Below are positions 16,734 through 25,083 of a stretch of DNA of 64,000 bases, piece by piece; position 1 is the stretch's first letter; each line of letters opens with the position of its first letter. A program made the position numbers and the translations under genes. Source of the stretch: Palsa-504 sp963744575 (GTDB taxonomy: Bacteria; Actinomycetota; Actinomycetes; Streptosporangiales; Streptosporangiaceae); assembly GCA_963744575.1 (NCBI GenBank), contig CAVUUF010000025.1, positions 558,001 to 622,000 on the forward strand. Direction: 5' to 3'. A model generated the notes under the pieces. It did no database searches. It saw only the letters and a program-made list of their open reading frames with translations, and had not been told where the DNA came from.

Positions 16734-16815
16734 GCCGGGCGGCCGCGGACGCCCAAGTGGGAGCCAGGACGAGAAGCATGAGTTGCACGGGGCGCTTGGT
16801 GCCTGAGATGCGAAG

Positions 16816-16872
16816 CCGTGGGCGAGCCAAACTTAGCTTGCCGCGGCACTAGGCGGCATTAGTAAGCCACGG
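16816..16872 (+). other. Nested hairpin in non-coding DNA
   Basis: Three collinear pairings: CCGTGG (16816-16821) with CCACGG (16867-16872), CTTA (16832-16835) with TAAG (16863-16866), and TGCCGC (16839-16844) with GCGGCA (16853-16858). They give an irregular stem with internal loops. It could be a small structured RNA or a binding site; no known class is recognised. Confidence 0.35.
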
Positions 16873-16953
16873 GGCCGAAGGTGCCGGACCACAGACGCGG
16901 ATCCTAGCCAAGGCCGGTAGTCCCGCTCACCCAACCTGCGGCCGCCTCCTGCA

Positions 16954-16959
16954 TATAGT
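16954..16959 (+). promoter_or_regulatory. -10 box of the HAD-hydrolase gene (leaderless)
   Basis: TATAGT lies six bases before the GTG at 16966, with no ribosome site. This is the arrangement expected for a leaderless actinobacterial transcript. Confidence 0.55.
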
Positions 16960-16965
16960 GCGGAT

Positions 16966-17787
16966 GTGGCTTCACCAGGCAGCGCCCCGGCCGCCGGCCA
17001 AAAGGTCAGCGCGATCCTGCTCGACGCCGGCGGGGTGCTGGTCTTCCCCGAACCCGTCAACATCCTCCCGCCGCTGCGCGCGGCGGGCGCCGATCCCGAC
17101 CTGGCCACGCTGCAGCGGGCGCACTACCGGGCGATGGCCACCCAGGACACCGAGGCCCTGCCCCCGGTGCCCGACACCTGGTGGCGCAACTACCTGCGCA
17201 CCTACATTTCCGCCTGCGGCATCGTCGCGGACCGGGCCGAACTTCTCGCCGACGAGATGTCCCAGGGCATCAGGGGGCATTCCTGGGCGCACGTCGGCCT
17301 CGGGGTAATGGACGGCCTGCGGGCCGTGGCCGCGCTCGGCCTGCCGATGGGCGTGGTCTCCAACTCCGACGGCAGCGTCGAGGGCGACCTGCGCCGTCTC
17401 GGCGTCTGCCACGTGCCGGACGGGCACGGACTCCCGGCCGCGGGCGTCGAGATGGGCGTCATCCTCGACTCCGCGGTGGTCGGCGTGGCCAAGCCCGACC
17501 CGGGCATCTTCCGCCTCGCGCTTGACGCGCTGAAAATCCCCGCGGACGGCACCGTCGTGCACGTCGGGGACAGCCTGCGCTACGACGTGGCCGGCGCCCT
17601 CGCCGCGGGCCTGCAGCCGGTGCACATGGACCCGTACGGGTTCTGCCCGGCCCCCGGCGGCCACCCGCACGTCCGCAGCCTGGCCGAGCTCGCCCAGGCG
17701 CTGGTATCGGCGCGGCGTTTACCTTCTGCCAGCGCTAGACTACGGGCTCATGCGCTGGTCCAAGATGCACATCCCGACGCTGCGTGA
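16966..17787 (+). CDS. HAD-superfamily hydrolase
   Basis: A 273-residue haloacid-dehalogenase-type hydrolase. Motif I is LLDAGGVL with nucleophile Asp20; the second acidic residue usual in phosphatases is replaced by Gly. Motif II is VVSNSDG, motif III is the Lys in AKPDPGIF, and motif IV is VHVGDSLRYDVAGA. Motif I of the DAGGVL type occurs in uncharacterised HAD subfamilies, so phosphatase activity is likely but unproven. The C-terminus runs 38 bases into proS in another frame. Confidence 0.85.
   Translation: MASPGSAPAAGQKVSAILLDAGGVLVFPEPVNILPPLRAAGADPDLATLQRAHYRAMATQDTEALPPVPDTWWRNYLRTYISACGIVADRAELLADEMSQGIRGHSWAHVGLGVMDGLRAVAALGLPMGVVSNSDGSVEGDLRRLGVCHVPDGHGLPAAGVEMGVILDSAVVGVAKPDPGIFRLALDALKIPADGTVVHVGDSLRYDVAGALAAGLQPVHMDPYGFCPAPGGHPHVRSLAELAQALVSARRLPSASARLRAHALVQDAHPDAA
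17736..17741 (+). promoter_or_regulatory. Possible -10 box of proS
   Basis: TAGACT eight bases before the ATG of proS, inside the end of the HAD gene, with no ribosome site. It could give a leaderless proS transcript separate from the HAD gene. Confidence 0.4.
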
Positions 17788-19486
17788 CGACCCGGCCGAC
17801 GCCGGCGCGCCCAGCCACCGCCTGCTGCTCCGCGCGGGCTATATCCGCCAGCTGATGGCGGGGCATTATTCGCTGCTGCCGCTCGGCCAGCGGGTCCGGC
17901 TGAAGGTCATCGGGATCATCCGCGAGGAGATGAACGCGATCGGCGCGCAGGAGATCCTGATGCCGGTCATGCACCCGGCCGAGCTGTGGCAGACGAGCGG
18001 CCGCTGGGAGCTGATGGGCGAGGAGATGTTCCGGCTCAGGGACCGCAGGGGCTCCGACCTGGCCCTGGGCATGACCCACGAGGAGATCATCGCCACCCTC
18101 GCCACCGAACTCGAGTCCTACCGCGAGCTGCCGCAGCTGTGGTACCAGTTCCAGACCAAGCTGCGCGACGAGCCGCGGCCCAAGGCGGGCCTGATGCGCA
18201 CCCGCGAGTTCACCATGAAGGACTCCTACAGCTTCGACCTGGGGCCGGACGGGCTCGACGGGTCCTTCGACGCGCACCGCGACGCCTACGCCCGTATCTT
18301 CGAGCGGCTCGGCATCCCGGCCCTCCAGGCCGAGGCGTCCAACGGCACCATGGGCGGCTCGGACTCCATCGAGTTCGTCTGCCCCTCGCCGACCGGCGAG
18401 GACCTCATCATCCACTGCCCGGAGTGCGGTTACGCGGCCAACATCGAGAAGGCCACGTCCCGGCTGGCGGCCGTAGACGATTCGGCCGAACGGGCGGTGC
18501 TGCTCGCCTCACCGGAGCCCTTCGCCACCCCGGGCGTGCGCACCATCGAGGATCTCGCCGAGCAGTACGGCGCCCCGGCCGACCGGCAGATCAAGACCCT
18601 GGTGTACTTCCTGGATGGCGTGCTCACGCTGGTGCTGCTGCGCGGCGACCACGCGCTGCACGAGCAGAAGCTCGCCGATGCCACCGGCGCGGTCTCCATC
18701 CGCCCGGCGAGTGCGGAGGAGATCCGCGCGGCGCTCGGCGCGCTGCCCGGCAGCCTCGGCGCGGTCGGCACTCCGCTAGCCGGTCCTGGCGCTCACCCCA
18801 TCATCGCCGACGAGGCGCTGCGCGGGCGGCGCGGCATGTACACCGGCGCGAACGTGGACGACACCCACCTGCGCGGCGTCGACGTGGAGCGGGACATCGC
18901 CGTCGGCCGGTGGGCTGACCTGCGCGAGGCCGCCGCGGGCGAGGGGTGCGTCAACTGCGGGCACGGCCTGGAGGTGGAGCGCGGCATCGAAGTCGGCCAC
19001 ATCTTCAAGCTCGGCTACAAGTTCACCGACGCCCTCGGGGTCAGCGTCTCCGGCCCGGACGGCAAGCCGGTCCGGCCGATCATGGGCTCCTACGGCATCG
19101 GCGTGGAGCGGGCGATGGCCACGGTCGTCGAGGCCCATCACGACGAGAAGGGCATCGTCTGGCCGGCCGCGATCGCGCCGTTCGAGGTCGTCGTGGTCGT
19201 CGCCCAGCAGGACGACGACGCCGTCGCGGCCGCGGGGGAGCAGGTCTATCAAGCGCTGCGCGACGCCGGCGTGGAGGTCATCGTGGACGACCGGCCAGTC
19301 CGGGCCGGCGTCAAGTTCAGCGACGCCGAACTGGTCGGCATCCCGTTCCGGGTCACCGTGGGCAAGCGCGGGCTGGCCGGCGGGAGCGCGGAGCTGACCG
19401 ACCGCGCCGCCGGCTCCACGGTATCCATCCCGCTGGATGACCTGGCCAGGACGGTCAAGGAGGCCGTGGCCAAGGCCATCGGGTGA
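17750..19486 (+). CDS. proS: Prolyl-tRNA synthetase (bacterial type)
   Basis: A 578-residue class II synthetase that charges tRNA-Pro. Class II motif 1 is about residues 45-80 (EEMNAIGAQEILMPVMHPAE). Motif 2 is around 140-165 (FQTKLRDEPRPKAGLMRTRE, then FTMKDSYSFD). An editing (INS) domain lies between about 230 and 380. Motif 3 contains GSYGIGVERAMA near 447. The C-terminal anticodon-binding domain (about 470-578) starts with FEVVVVVAQQDDDAV. All bacterial-type landmarks are present, including the insertion domain that clears Ala-tRNA-Pro. Essential housekeeping gene. Confidence 0.97.
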   Translation: MRWSKMHIPTLRDDPADAGAPSHRLLLRAGYIRQLMAGHYSLLPLGQRVRLKVIGIIREEMNAIGAQEILMPVMHPAELWQTSGRWELMGEEMFRLRDRRGSDLALGMTHEEIIATLATELESYRELPQLWYQFQTKLRDEPRPKAGLMRTREFTMKDSYSFDLGPDGLDGSFDAHRDAYARIFERLGIPALQAEASNGTMGGSDSIEFVCPSPTGEDLIIHCPECGYAANIEKATSRLAAVDDSAERAVLLASPEPFATPGVRTIEDLAEQYGAPADRQIKTLVYFLDGVLTLVLLRGDHALHEQKLADATGAVSIRPASAEEIRAALGALPGSLGAVGTPLAGPGAHPIIADEALRGRRGMYTGANVDDTHLRGVDVERDIAVGRWADLREAAAGEGCVNCGHGLEVERGIEVGHIFKLGYKFTDALGVSVSGPDGKPVRPIMGSYGIGVERAMATVVEAHHDEKGIVWPAAIAPFEVVVVVAQQDDDAVAAAGEQVYQALRDAGVEVIVDDRPVRAGVKFSDAELVGIPFRVTVGKRGLAGGSAELTDRAAGSTVSIPLDDLARTVKEAVAKAIG

Positions 19487-19497
19487 AGGGGCCCGGC

Positions 19498-19869
19498 ATG
19501 TCGCCCACGGTGAAGGGGCTGCCCAAGCCTCAGAAGCACGACTTCCAGGCGGCAGAGGACTACCTGTCGCTGATCATGCCGGCTAAGCGGGCCGCCGAGT
19601 GGCGGAAGAAGCTGGCCGCCGCGCGCAATGACATCACCCACCGCAAGGCCAAGGACATCCTGCGGGCCAGCGGGCTCGCCCTGCTCGGCGAGGACGACAA
19701 GCACGTCGCGGCCGACCTGCGCACGGCGGCGGCGGGCGCAGCGCTGTCGCCGATCCTGCTGCTGCGCGGCGGCACGACGCACCCGCTCATCGTGGCCGAC
19801 GGCTACCACCGGGTCTGCGCGAGCTACTGGATCGACGAGAACACCGACATCCCCTGCGTCCTGGTGTGA
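19498..19869 (+). CDS. Conserved actinobacterial protein of unknown function
   Basis: A 123-residue protein starting MSPTVKGLPKPQKHDFQAAE. The ATG has AAGGGG seven bases upstream; a GTG at 19483 overlapping the proS stop is the alternative. The C-terminal part (SPILLLRGGTTHPLIVADG, then YHRVCASYWIDENTDIPC) resembles the ParB/sulfiredoxin-like fold, where a substrate-loop His follows a VxDGxH/YHR pattern. I recall similar proteins as conserved hypotheticals in actinobacteria, but no function. It is probably in one unit with proS and converges on pepN with 4 bases between. Confidence 0.7.
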   Translation: MSPTVKGLPKPQKHDFQAAEDYLSLIMPAKRAAEWRKKLAAARNDITHRKAKDILRASGLALLGEDDKHVAADLRTAAAGAALSPILLLRGGTTHPLIVADGYHRVCASYWIDENTDIPCVLV

Positions 19870-19873
19870 CTCG

Positions 19874-22429
19874 CTAGGCCTCGCGGTCGCGGGCCTGGCA
19901 GCGCAGCGCCCGGAGCACGTCGTCGCGGCCCTCGATGAGCAGGCGGCGCAGCGCGGCCGGGGGGTCCGCGGCGGCGATGTAGTCGTCCGTCATCCGCACC
20001 GTCTCCGCCGAGATCGCGCCCACCGGGTAGGCGCCGCTCACGAAGTCCTGCGCCATTGCCGAGGACCAGTTCCGCCATGCATCCCCGATCACCGCGAAGT
20101 ACTTCTCCCGGTACGGGTTCACCAGCTCCGGCTGGTCCGGGTCGGCGAAGCCGGACAGCACCGCCCGCAGCGTCGCCAGGGTCAGCGTGCCCGAGACCAT
20201 GGCGTCCCAGGCTGCCTGCTTGGCCTGCGCGGTGGGGATCGCGGCCCGGCAGGCCGCGGCGTGCCGCTCACCCGCGTCGGTGGCGTCCCTGGCCAGCTCC
20301 GCGTCGATCTCGCCGGTCCCGAAGCCCGCGGAACCGCGGCTCACCAGCCGCCCCAGCAGGGCCCAGCGCAAGTCGGTGTCGACGGTGAGGCCGTCGAGCA
20401 CCACCGAGCCGTCGAGCAGTCCGGCCAGCAGGGTCAGGTCACCGTCGCCGGTGGCCGCTCCGGTGAAGGACCGGAGGTAGGCAAGCTGCTCGTCCGAGGC
20501 CGCCGGCGCCGCCTGCAGCAGGTCGCGCAGCGCGCTGGCCATCAGCGTCAGCCCGGTCTCCCGCCAGCCCGGGTCGGCGAACCGGCGCACCGCCTGGCCG
20601 GCCTGCCGCAGCAGGGTCTGCACCACGCTGATGCCGGCGACCGAGGACACCCCGGACAGGACCAGCCGGACGTAACTCCGCGCCGCCATCTCGGCGTCCC
20701 GGCACATGTCCCAGGCGGCCGACCAGCACAGCGCCGCCGCCAGCGAGTCGGTGAACGCCCCGATGCCTCCCCCCGGACCCTCTCGGCCCCCCGGCCCGAC
20801 CAGCGTGCGCAGCGAATGATCGTCCAGCCGGATCTTGGCGTAGCTGAGATCGTCGTCGTTGACCAGGACCAGGTCCGGACGCGGCTGGCCGGCCAGTTCC
20901 GGCACCACCGTACGCGGGCCGGTCACGTCCTTCTCGACCCGGTGCCGGCGGACCAGGCCGGCGTCGGTCCGGTCGTACAGCCCGATGGCGATGCGATGCG
21001 AGCGGAGCACCGGGTGGGTGGCGGGCGCCTGCTGCTCCACCGCGAACTCGGCGAACCGGCCGTCGGCGTCCAGCGTGTAGGACGGCCGCAGCGTGTTCAC
21101 CCCGGCGGTCTGCAGCCACTGCGCCGACCAGGCGGTCAGGTCGCGGCCGGAGGTCTCCTCGAGCGCGGCCAGCAGGTCCGCCAGCGTCGCATTGTCCCAT
21201 GCGTGCGCGGCGAAGTACTTGCGCACGCCGTCCAGGAAGTTCTCCCGCCCGACGTAGGCCACGAGCTGCTTGAGCACCGATGCGCCCTTGGCGTAGGTGA
21301 TCCCGTCGAAGTTCACCTCCACCGCTTCGATGTCGGCGATGTCGGCGGCGATCGGGTGGGTGGAGGGTAGCTGATCCTGCCGATAAGCCCAGGCCTTGTA
21401 CAGCTGCGCGAACGAAGTCCAGACGGACGTCCACCGGGTGGCCTCGGCCTGTGCCAGCGTGCCGGCCCAGGTGGCGAACGACTCGTTCAGCCACAGGTCG
21501 TCCCACCAGCGCATGGTGACCAGGTCGCCGAACCACATGTGCGCCATCTCGTGCAGGATCGTCTCGCCGCGGGCCTCGCGGGCGAAGTCGGTCACCCGTG
21601 ACCGGAAGATGTAGGCCTCGACGAACGTGACACAGCCCGCGTTCTCCATCGCGCCTTCCTTGAACTCCGGCACGAAGACCTGGTCGTACTTGCCAAACGG
21701 GTACTTGATGCCGAACGAGGCGTGGTAGAAGTCGAAGCCCCGGCGCGTCACCTCGAAGATCTCGTCGGCGTCCAGGTAGCCGGCCAGCGACTGGCGGCAG
21801 TACACGCCGAGCGGGATGCCGTCGTGCTCGTCGCGGACCGCGTGGTAGGGGCCGGCCACCAGCGCCGTGATATAGGTCGGCACGACCGGCGTGGGCGGGA
21901 AATGCCAGCGGACCGCCTCGCCGTCCGGCCCGCTCGATTCCGCCGCCATGTTGGACAGGACCAGCCAGTCCGCCGGGGCCGTGACGGCTAGCTGGTAGGT
22001 CGCCTTCATGTCCGGCTGGTCGAAACAGGCGTAGACCCGGTGCGCGTCGAAGGTCTCCAGGTCCGAGTACAGGTAGACGCGCCCGTCGGCGGGATCGGTG
22101 AACCGGTGCAGCCCCTCGCCGCTGCGCGAGTAGGCGCAGTCGGCCACCACCCGGAGCACGTTGTCGGCGGCCAGACCGGTCAGCGTGATCCGGTCACCGT
22201 CGAACGCTTCCGGACCGACCGGCTCGTCGTTCAGGATGATCTCGCGGACCGCGGGCGCGGTCAGGTCGAGGAAGGTGGACGAGCCCGGCGCGGCACAGCC
22301 GAACCTGATCACGCTGACCGAGCCGAACGTCGCGTCGTTACCCGTCAGGTCGAGGTCAACCTGGTAGGAGGCGACGGTGATGAGCGCCGCGCGGGCCGCC
22401 GCCTCGTCGCGGGTCAGGTTCGATGCCAC
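19874..22429 (-). CDS. pepN: Aminopeptidase N (M1 family)
   Basis: An 851-residue zinc metallo-aminopeptidase that removes N-terminal residues from peptides in the cytoplasm. The substrate motif GAMENAG is at about 259-265, the zinc site HEMAH at 293-297 with the third ligand Glu in NESFA at about 316, followed by the ERAP1-like C-terminal helical domain. The GTG at 22429 is chosen because AAGGGA lies 8 bases upstream and family similarity begins there. Length and motifs are normal for actinobacterial PepN. Confidence 0.95.
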   Translation of the reverse strand: MASNLTRDEAAARAALITVASYQVDLDLTGNDATFGSVSVIRFGCAAPGSSTFLDLTAPAVREIILNDEPVGPEAFDGDRITLTGLAADNVLRVVADCAYSRSGEGLHRFTDPADGRVYLYSDLETFDAHRVYACFDQPDMKATYQLAVTAPADWLVLSNMAAESSGPDGEAVRWHFPPTPVVPTYITALVAGPYHAVRDEHDGIPLGVYCRQSLAGYLDADEIFEVTRRGFDFYHASFGIKYPFGKYDQVFVPEFKEGAMENAGCVTFVEAYIFRSRVTDFAREARGETILHEMAHMWFGDLVTMRWWDDLWLNESFATWAGTLAQAEATRWTSVWTSFAQLYKAWAYRQDQLPSTHPIAADIADIEAVEVNFDGITYAKGASVLKQLVAYVGRENFLDGVRKYFAAHAWDNATLADLLAALEETSGRDLTAWSAQWLQTAGVNTLRPSYTLDADGRFAEFAVEQQAPATHPVLRSHRIAIGLYDRTDAGLVRRHRVEKDVTGPRTVVPELAGQPRPDLVLVNDDDLSYAKIRLDDHSLRTLVGPGGREGPGGGIGAFTDSLAAALCWSAAWDMCRDAEMAARSYVRLVLSGVSSVAGISVVQTLLRQAGQAVRRFADPGWRETGLTLMASALRDLLQAAPAASDEQLAYLRSFTGAATGDGDLTLLAGLLDGSVVLDGLTVDTDLRWALLGRLVSRGSAGFGTGEIDAELARDATDAGERHAAACRAAIPTAQAKQAAWDAMVSGTLTLATLRAVLSGFADPDQPELVNPYREKYFAVIGDAWRNWSSAMAQDFVSGAYPVGAISAETVRMTDDYIAAADPPAALRRLLIEGRDDVLRALRCQARDREA

Positions 22430-22482
22430 CGTGATCGTCCCTTCTGCGGAATTTGCCGAGCTTTCCGGCCGTAAAAAGGCAC

Positions 22483-22677
22483 ATGACCTCTCATGAGCCA
22501 ACACAGGAACCGACGCCCGTCGACTTCTGGTTCGACCCTATCTGCCCCTGGGCCTGGATCACCTCTCGCTGGATACCTGAGGTTCAGAAGATCCGCCCGG
22601 TCACGGTGACCTGGCACGTGATGAGCCTGATACCGGGTCTGGCACACTTACCGTGTGCGCGTATACCTGGGATCTGA
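22483..22677 (+). pseudogene. 5' stub of a DsbA-fold oxidoreductase (mycothiol-dependent nitroreductase type)
   Basis: A 64-residue frame whose residues ~12-46 match the start of the actinobacterial DsbA-like family typified by Rv2466c: VDFWFDPICPWAWITSRWI, then VTVTWHVMSL. After HVMSL the similarity stops (about base 22625) and the frame runs 20 residues into the rpiB promoter and start. About 160 residues are missing. The active-site motif is CPWA with one Cys, as in several relatives. Divergent from pepN. It is a broken gene, not a small protein. Confidence 0.8.
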
Positions 22678-23131
22678 CCACGCGGGCTTCGAGCTGAAGA
22701 CCCGCCTCATCGAGTGGCTGGCCGCGGCTGGCCATGAGCCGGTGGACTGCGGCCCGCAGACATATGTCCAGGACGACGACTACCCGGTGTATGTCATGCG
22801 CGCGGCGCACGGGGTGGTCGGCGACCCGGGCAGCCTCGGCATCGTGATCGGCGGCTCGGGCAACGGCGAGCAGATCGCCGCGAACAAGATCCCGGGCATC
22901 CGCGCGGCGCTGGCCTGGACGGACGAGACCGCTCAGCTGGCCAGGCAGCACAACGACGCCAACGTGCTCAGCCTGGGCGCGCGCATGTACACCATGGACG
23001 AGGCGGTCGGCTTTGCCCGGGTGTTCGTCTCCACCCCGTTCTCCGGCGAGCCCCGGCACGCCAGGCGCCTGGCCATGATCGCCGACTACGAGAAGACCGG
23101 CGAACTGCCGCCCCTGCCCCCGTCCCACTAG
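22655..23131 (+). CDS. rpiB: Ribose-5-phosphate isomerase B
   Basis: A 158-residue RpiB/LacA-family isomerase interconverting ribose-5-phosphate and ribulose-5-phosphate. It begins MRVYLGSDHAGFELK with the active-site Asp-His pair. IVIGGSGNGEQIAANKIPG carries the phosphate loop; this family uses Ser/Thr or Cys as base, and here Ser-Gly-Asn is visible. LARQHNDANVLSLGAR closes the site. Full length. The GTG start follows a CACACT box by ten bases, so leaderless initiation is possible. The DsbA-like stub overlaps its first codons in another frame. Confidence 0.93.
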   Translation: MRVYLGSDHAGFELKTRLIEWLAAAGHEPVDCGPQTYVQDDDYPVYVMRAAHGVVGDPGSLGIVIGGSGNGEQIAANKIPGIRAALAWTDETAQLARQHNDANVLSLGARMYTMDEAVGFARVFVSTPFSGEPRHARRLAMIADYEKTGELPPLPPSH

Positions 23132-23253
23132 CGGCCCCAGGCAGCAGGTCACCGCCCGCTGCTCCCGCCCCCAGCGGCCGTCGGCAGGTCACCGCCCGCC
23201 GCCCGTGTCCCGGCCGCCGCCCGGGCCTCAGGTCGCTGCCCGCCCGGGTCCTC

Positions 23254-23601
23254 CTAGCGGGCCTGGCGGCCTCGCCGCCCGCCGTCCCGCGGTCCGCGCC
23301 GCCGCCGCGGGAAGCCCGCCCGGTCCGGCCGGCCATCCCCGGCGTCCCCGGCCGGCGGACCGCCCGCGGCGTCCCCGGCCGGCGGACCGCCCGCGGCGTC
23401 CCCGGCTCTGCCCATTTCCGGCCCGTTCTTTGCCGCTCGGCCCGGAGCCGCGCCGCCGCGCCCCGGTCCCGCGGTCCTCGCCCGCGAGCCCTCGGCGATG
23501 CCCGCCTCGGCCGCCTCGGCCTGGGCGAGATGCTCAGCGTGCGGACGCGACACGTCCCGGGCCCGCATCGCGGCGTTGGGCGTCAGTTTCATGGCCGGCA
23601 C
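23254..23601 (-). CDS. Small basic repeat-containing protein of unknown function
   Basis: A 115-residue ORF with a strong ribosome site (AGGAGG 8 bases before GTG). The first 35 residues (MKLTPNAAMRARDVSRP, then HAEHLAQAEAAE) look like a conserved helical head. The rest is Gly/Ala/Pro/Arg-rich, with GDAAGGPPA repeats and an Arg-rich end. No known domain. It diverges from the MFS gene. The head is probably real coding sequence; the tail is low-complexity. Confidence 0.5.
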   Translation of the reverse strand: MPAMKLTPNAAMRARDVSRPHAEHLAQAEAAEAGIAEGSRARTAGPGRGGAAPGRAAKNGPEMGRAGDAAGGPPAGDAAGGPPAGDAGDGRPDRAGFPRRRRGPRDGGRRGRQAR

Positions 23602-23680
23602 GGCATCATCCTCCTGCCCCTAGTGTCCTCCCACACCCCCCCGGTTGGACAAGCCCGGCCGGCCCGGGCACAGTGGGGCA

Positions 23681-25083
23681 GTGGCAGGTCAGCCGACGCT
23701 GTGGCGGCACCGGAACTTCCTGCTGCTGTGGACCGGGCAGACGGTCAGCGAGATGGGTTCCGCGATCACCCAGCTCGCCTTGCCGCTGACCGCGGTCGTG
23801 GTGCTCGGGGCGTCCACGTTCCAGGTCGGCCTGCTGACCTCGGCGGCGACCGCCGCGTTCGCGCTCATCGCCCTGCCGGCCGGAGCCCTGGTGGACCGGC
23901 GGGCCAAGCGACGGCTCATGATCTGGTGCGACGCGGCGCGGATGCTGATCATCGGCTCGGTCCCGCTGGCCGCCGCCTTCGGCCTGCTCACCATGGGTCA
24001 GCTGTACGTGGTAGCGGTGACCGCCGGCGTATGCACCGTCTTCTTCGACGTCGCCTACCAGAGTTACCTGCCTGTGGTCGTGACCAGGGAACAGCTGGTG
24101 GACGGCAACGGCAAGCTGGGCGCGAGCCAGTCGTTCGCGCAGGTGACCGGGCCGGGCCTGGGCGGCGGCCTGGTCGGCCTGGTCGGCGCGGCGGGCGCCA
24201 TGACCGCGGACGCCATCTCCTACGCCGTCTCGGTGGCCTCGCTGCTGGCCATCCGCGTCCGGGAGGAAGCCCCGCGGGCCGCCGGCGGCCGCGCCAGCCT
24301 GCGCGCCGAGATCGCCGAGGGGCTGTCGTTCGTGCTCAGGCACCCGATCCTGCGCAAGATCGCGGCGTGCACCGGGACCGCCAACCTGTTCGGCACCATG
24401 GGCACCGCGCTCGAGATCATCTTCCTGGTCCGCGTGCTGCGGATCCCGCCCGCCGCCACCGGCCTGCTCTTCGCCGTGTCCAGCGTGGGCGGCGTGGTCG
24501 GCGGGGTGCTGGCCGGCGGCTGGGCCGCCGCATCGGCTCGGCGCGCATCATCTGGTACTCGATGCTCGTGCTCGGCTTTCCCCAGTTGCTGGTCCCGCTC
24601 GCCGCGCCGGGCTGGCGGGTGGCCGCCTTCGTGGTCGGCATGGCGTTCTGCTCCTTCAGCGGGGTGGTCTACAACGTGGCGCAGGTGAGCTACCGGCAGG
24701 CGATCTGCCCGCCCCGCCTGCTCGGCCGGATGAACGCCGCGATCCGCTGGGTGGTCTGGGGCACGATCCCGCTCGGCGGCCTGCTCGGCGGCGCACTCGG
24801 TGCCCTGATCGGCGTGCGCCCCACGCTGTGGATCGCCTTCGGCGGCAGCTGGGCCGCGGGCTGGTGGGTGTTCTTCTCCCCGCTTCGCCGGATGCGGTCC
24901 CTGGAAACCCAGCCCCCGGAAGACCGGCCCACCGAAGAGCAGCCCCCCGAAGAGCAGCCCCAGGAAGACCGGCCCCCCGAAGAGCAGCAGGGCCTAGAAC
25001 ACGTGCGGGCACCACGGAGCAGGGTCCCAGGACATGGCGGCGGACAGCTGCCGGATAGTGCCCGGCCGCAGCTCGGTGACTAG
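23681..25083 (+). pseudogene. Major facilitator transporter with a single-base frameshift
   Basis: Frame one (start GTG 23681, or TTG 23645) encodes the first eight or so helices of an MFS drug/solute exporter (LWRHRNFLLLWTGQTVSEMG start). Around 24511-24525 the sensible sequence leaves this frame (GGWAAASARR is nonsense) and continues in the -1 frame as GRRIGSARIIWYSML through the last four helices. A one-base loss in the GC run GGCCGGCGGCTGGGCC explains it. The protein ends in a Glu/Pro repeat tail (PPEEQP units) and overlaps the convergent Eis-like gene by 90 bases. It is a true mutation or a sequencing error. Confidence 0.75.

Larger units (their letters stand above)
16267..16965. other. 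Long gap with structured repeats and no supported gene
   Basis: About 700 bases without a convincing gene. It contains a large inverted repeat (16433-16488), a full hairpin repeat (16671-16733), a second nested hairpin (16816-16872) and the promoter box of the next gene. A 94-codon plus-strand frame (16522-16806) runs through the hairpin repeat and changes character there. It is not supported. Confidence 0.6.

Noticed and set aside
16522..16806. A 94-codon frame with a plausible start before hairpin repeat B
   Set aside because: It reads straight through the hairpin repeat, changes character there, and matches nothing recognised.
16267..16965. Search for tRNA or other known RNA genes in the long gap
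   Set aside because: No cloverleaf with T-loop consensus or CCA end was seen here or elsewhere in the window; only unclassified hairpins are present.
19628..21370. A 580-codon plus-strand frame opposite pepN
   Set aside because: It is a GC-rich shadow of pepN, beginning inside another gene and showing no domain; pepN has all catalytic motifs on the other strand.
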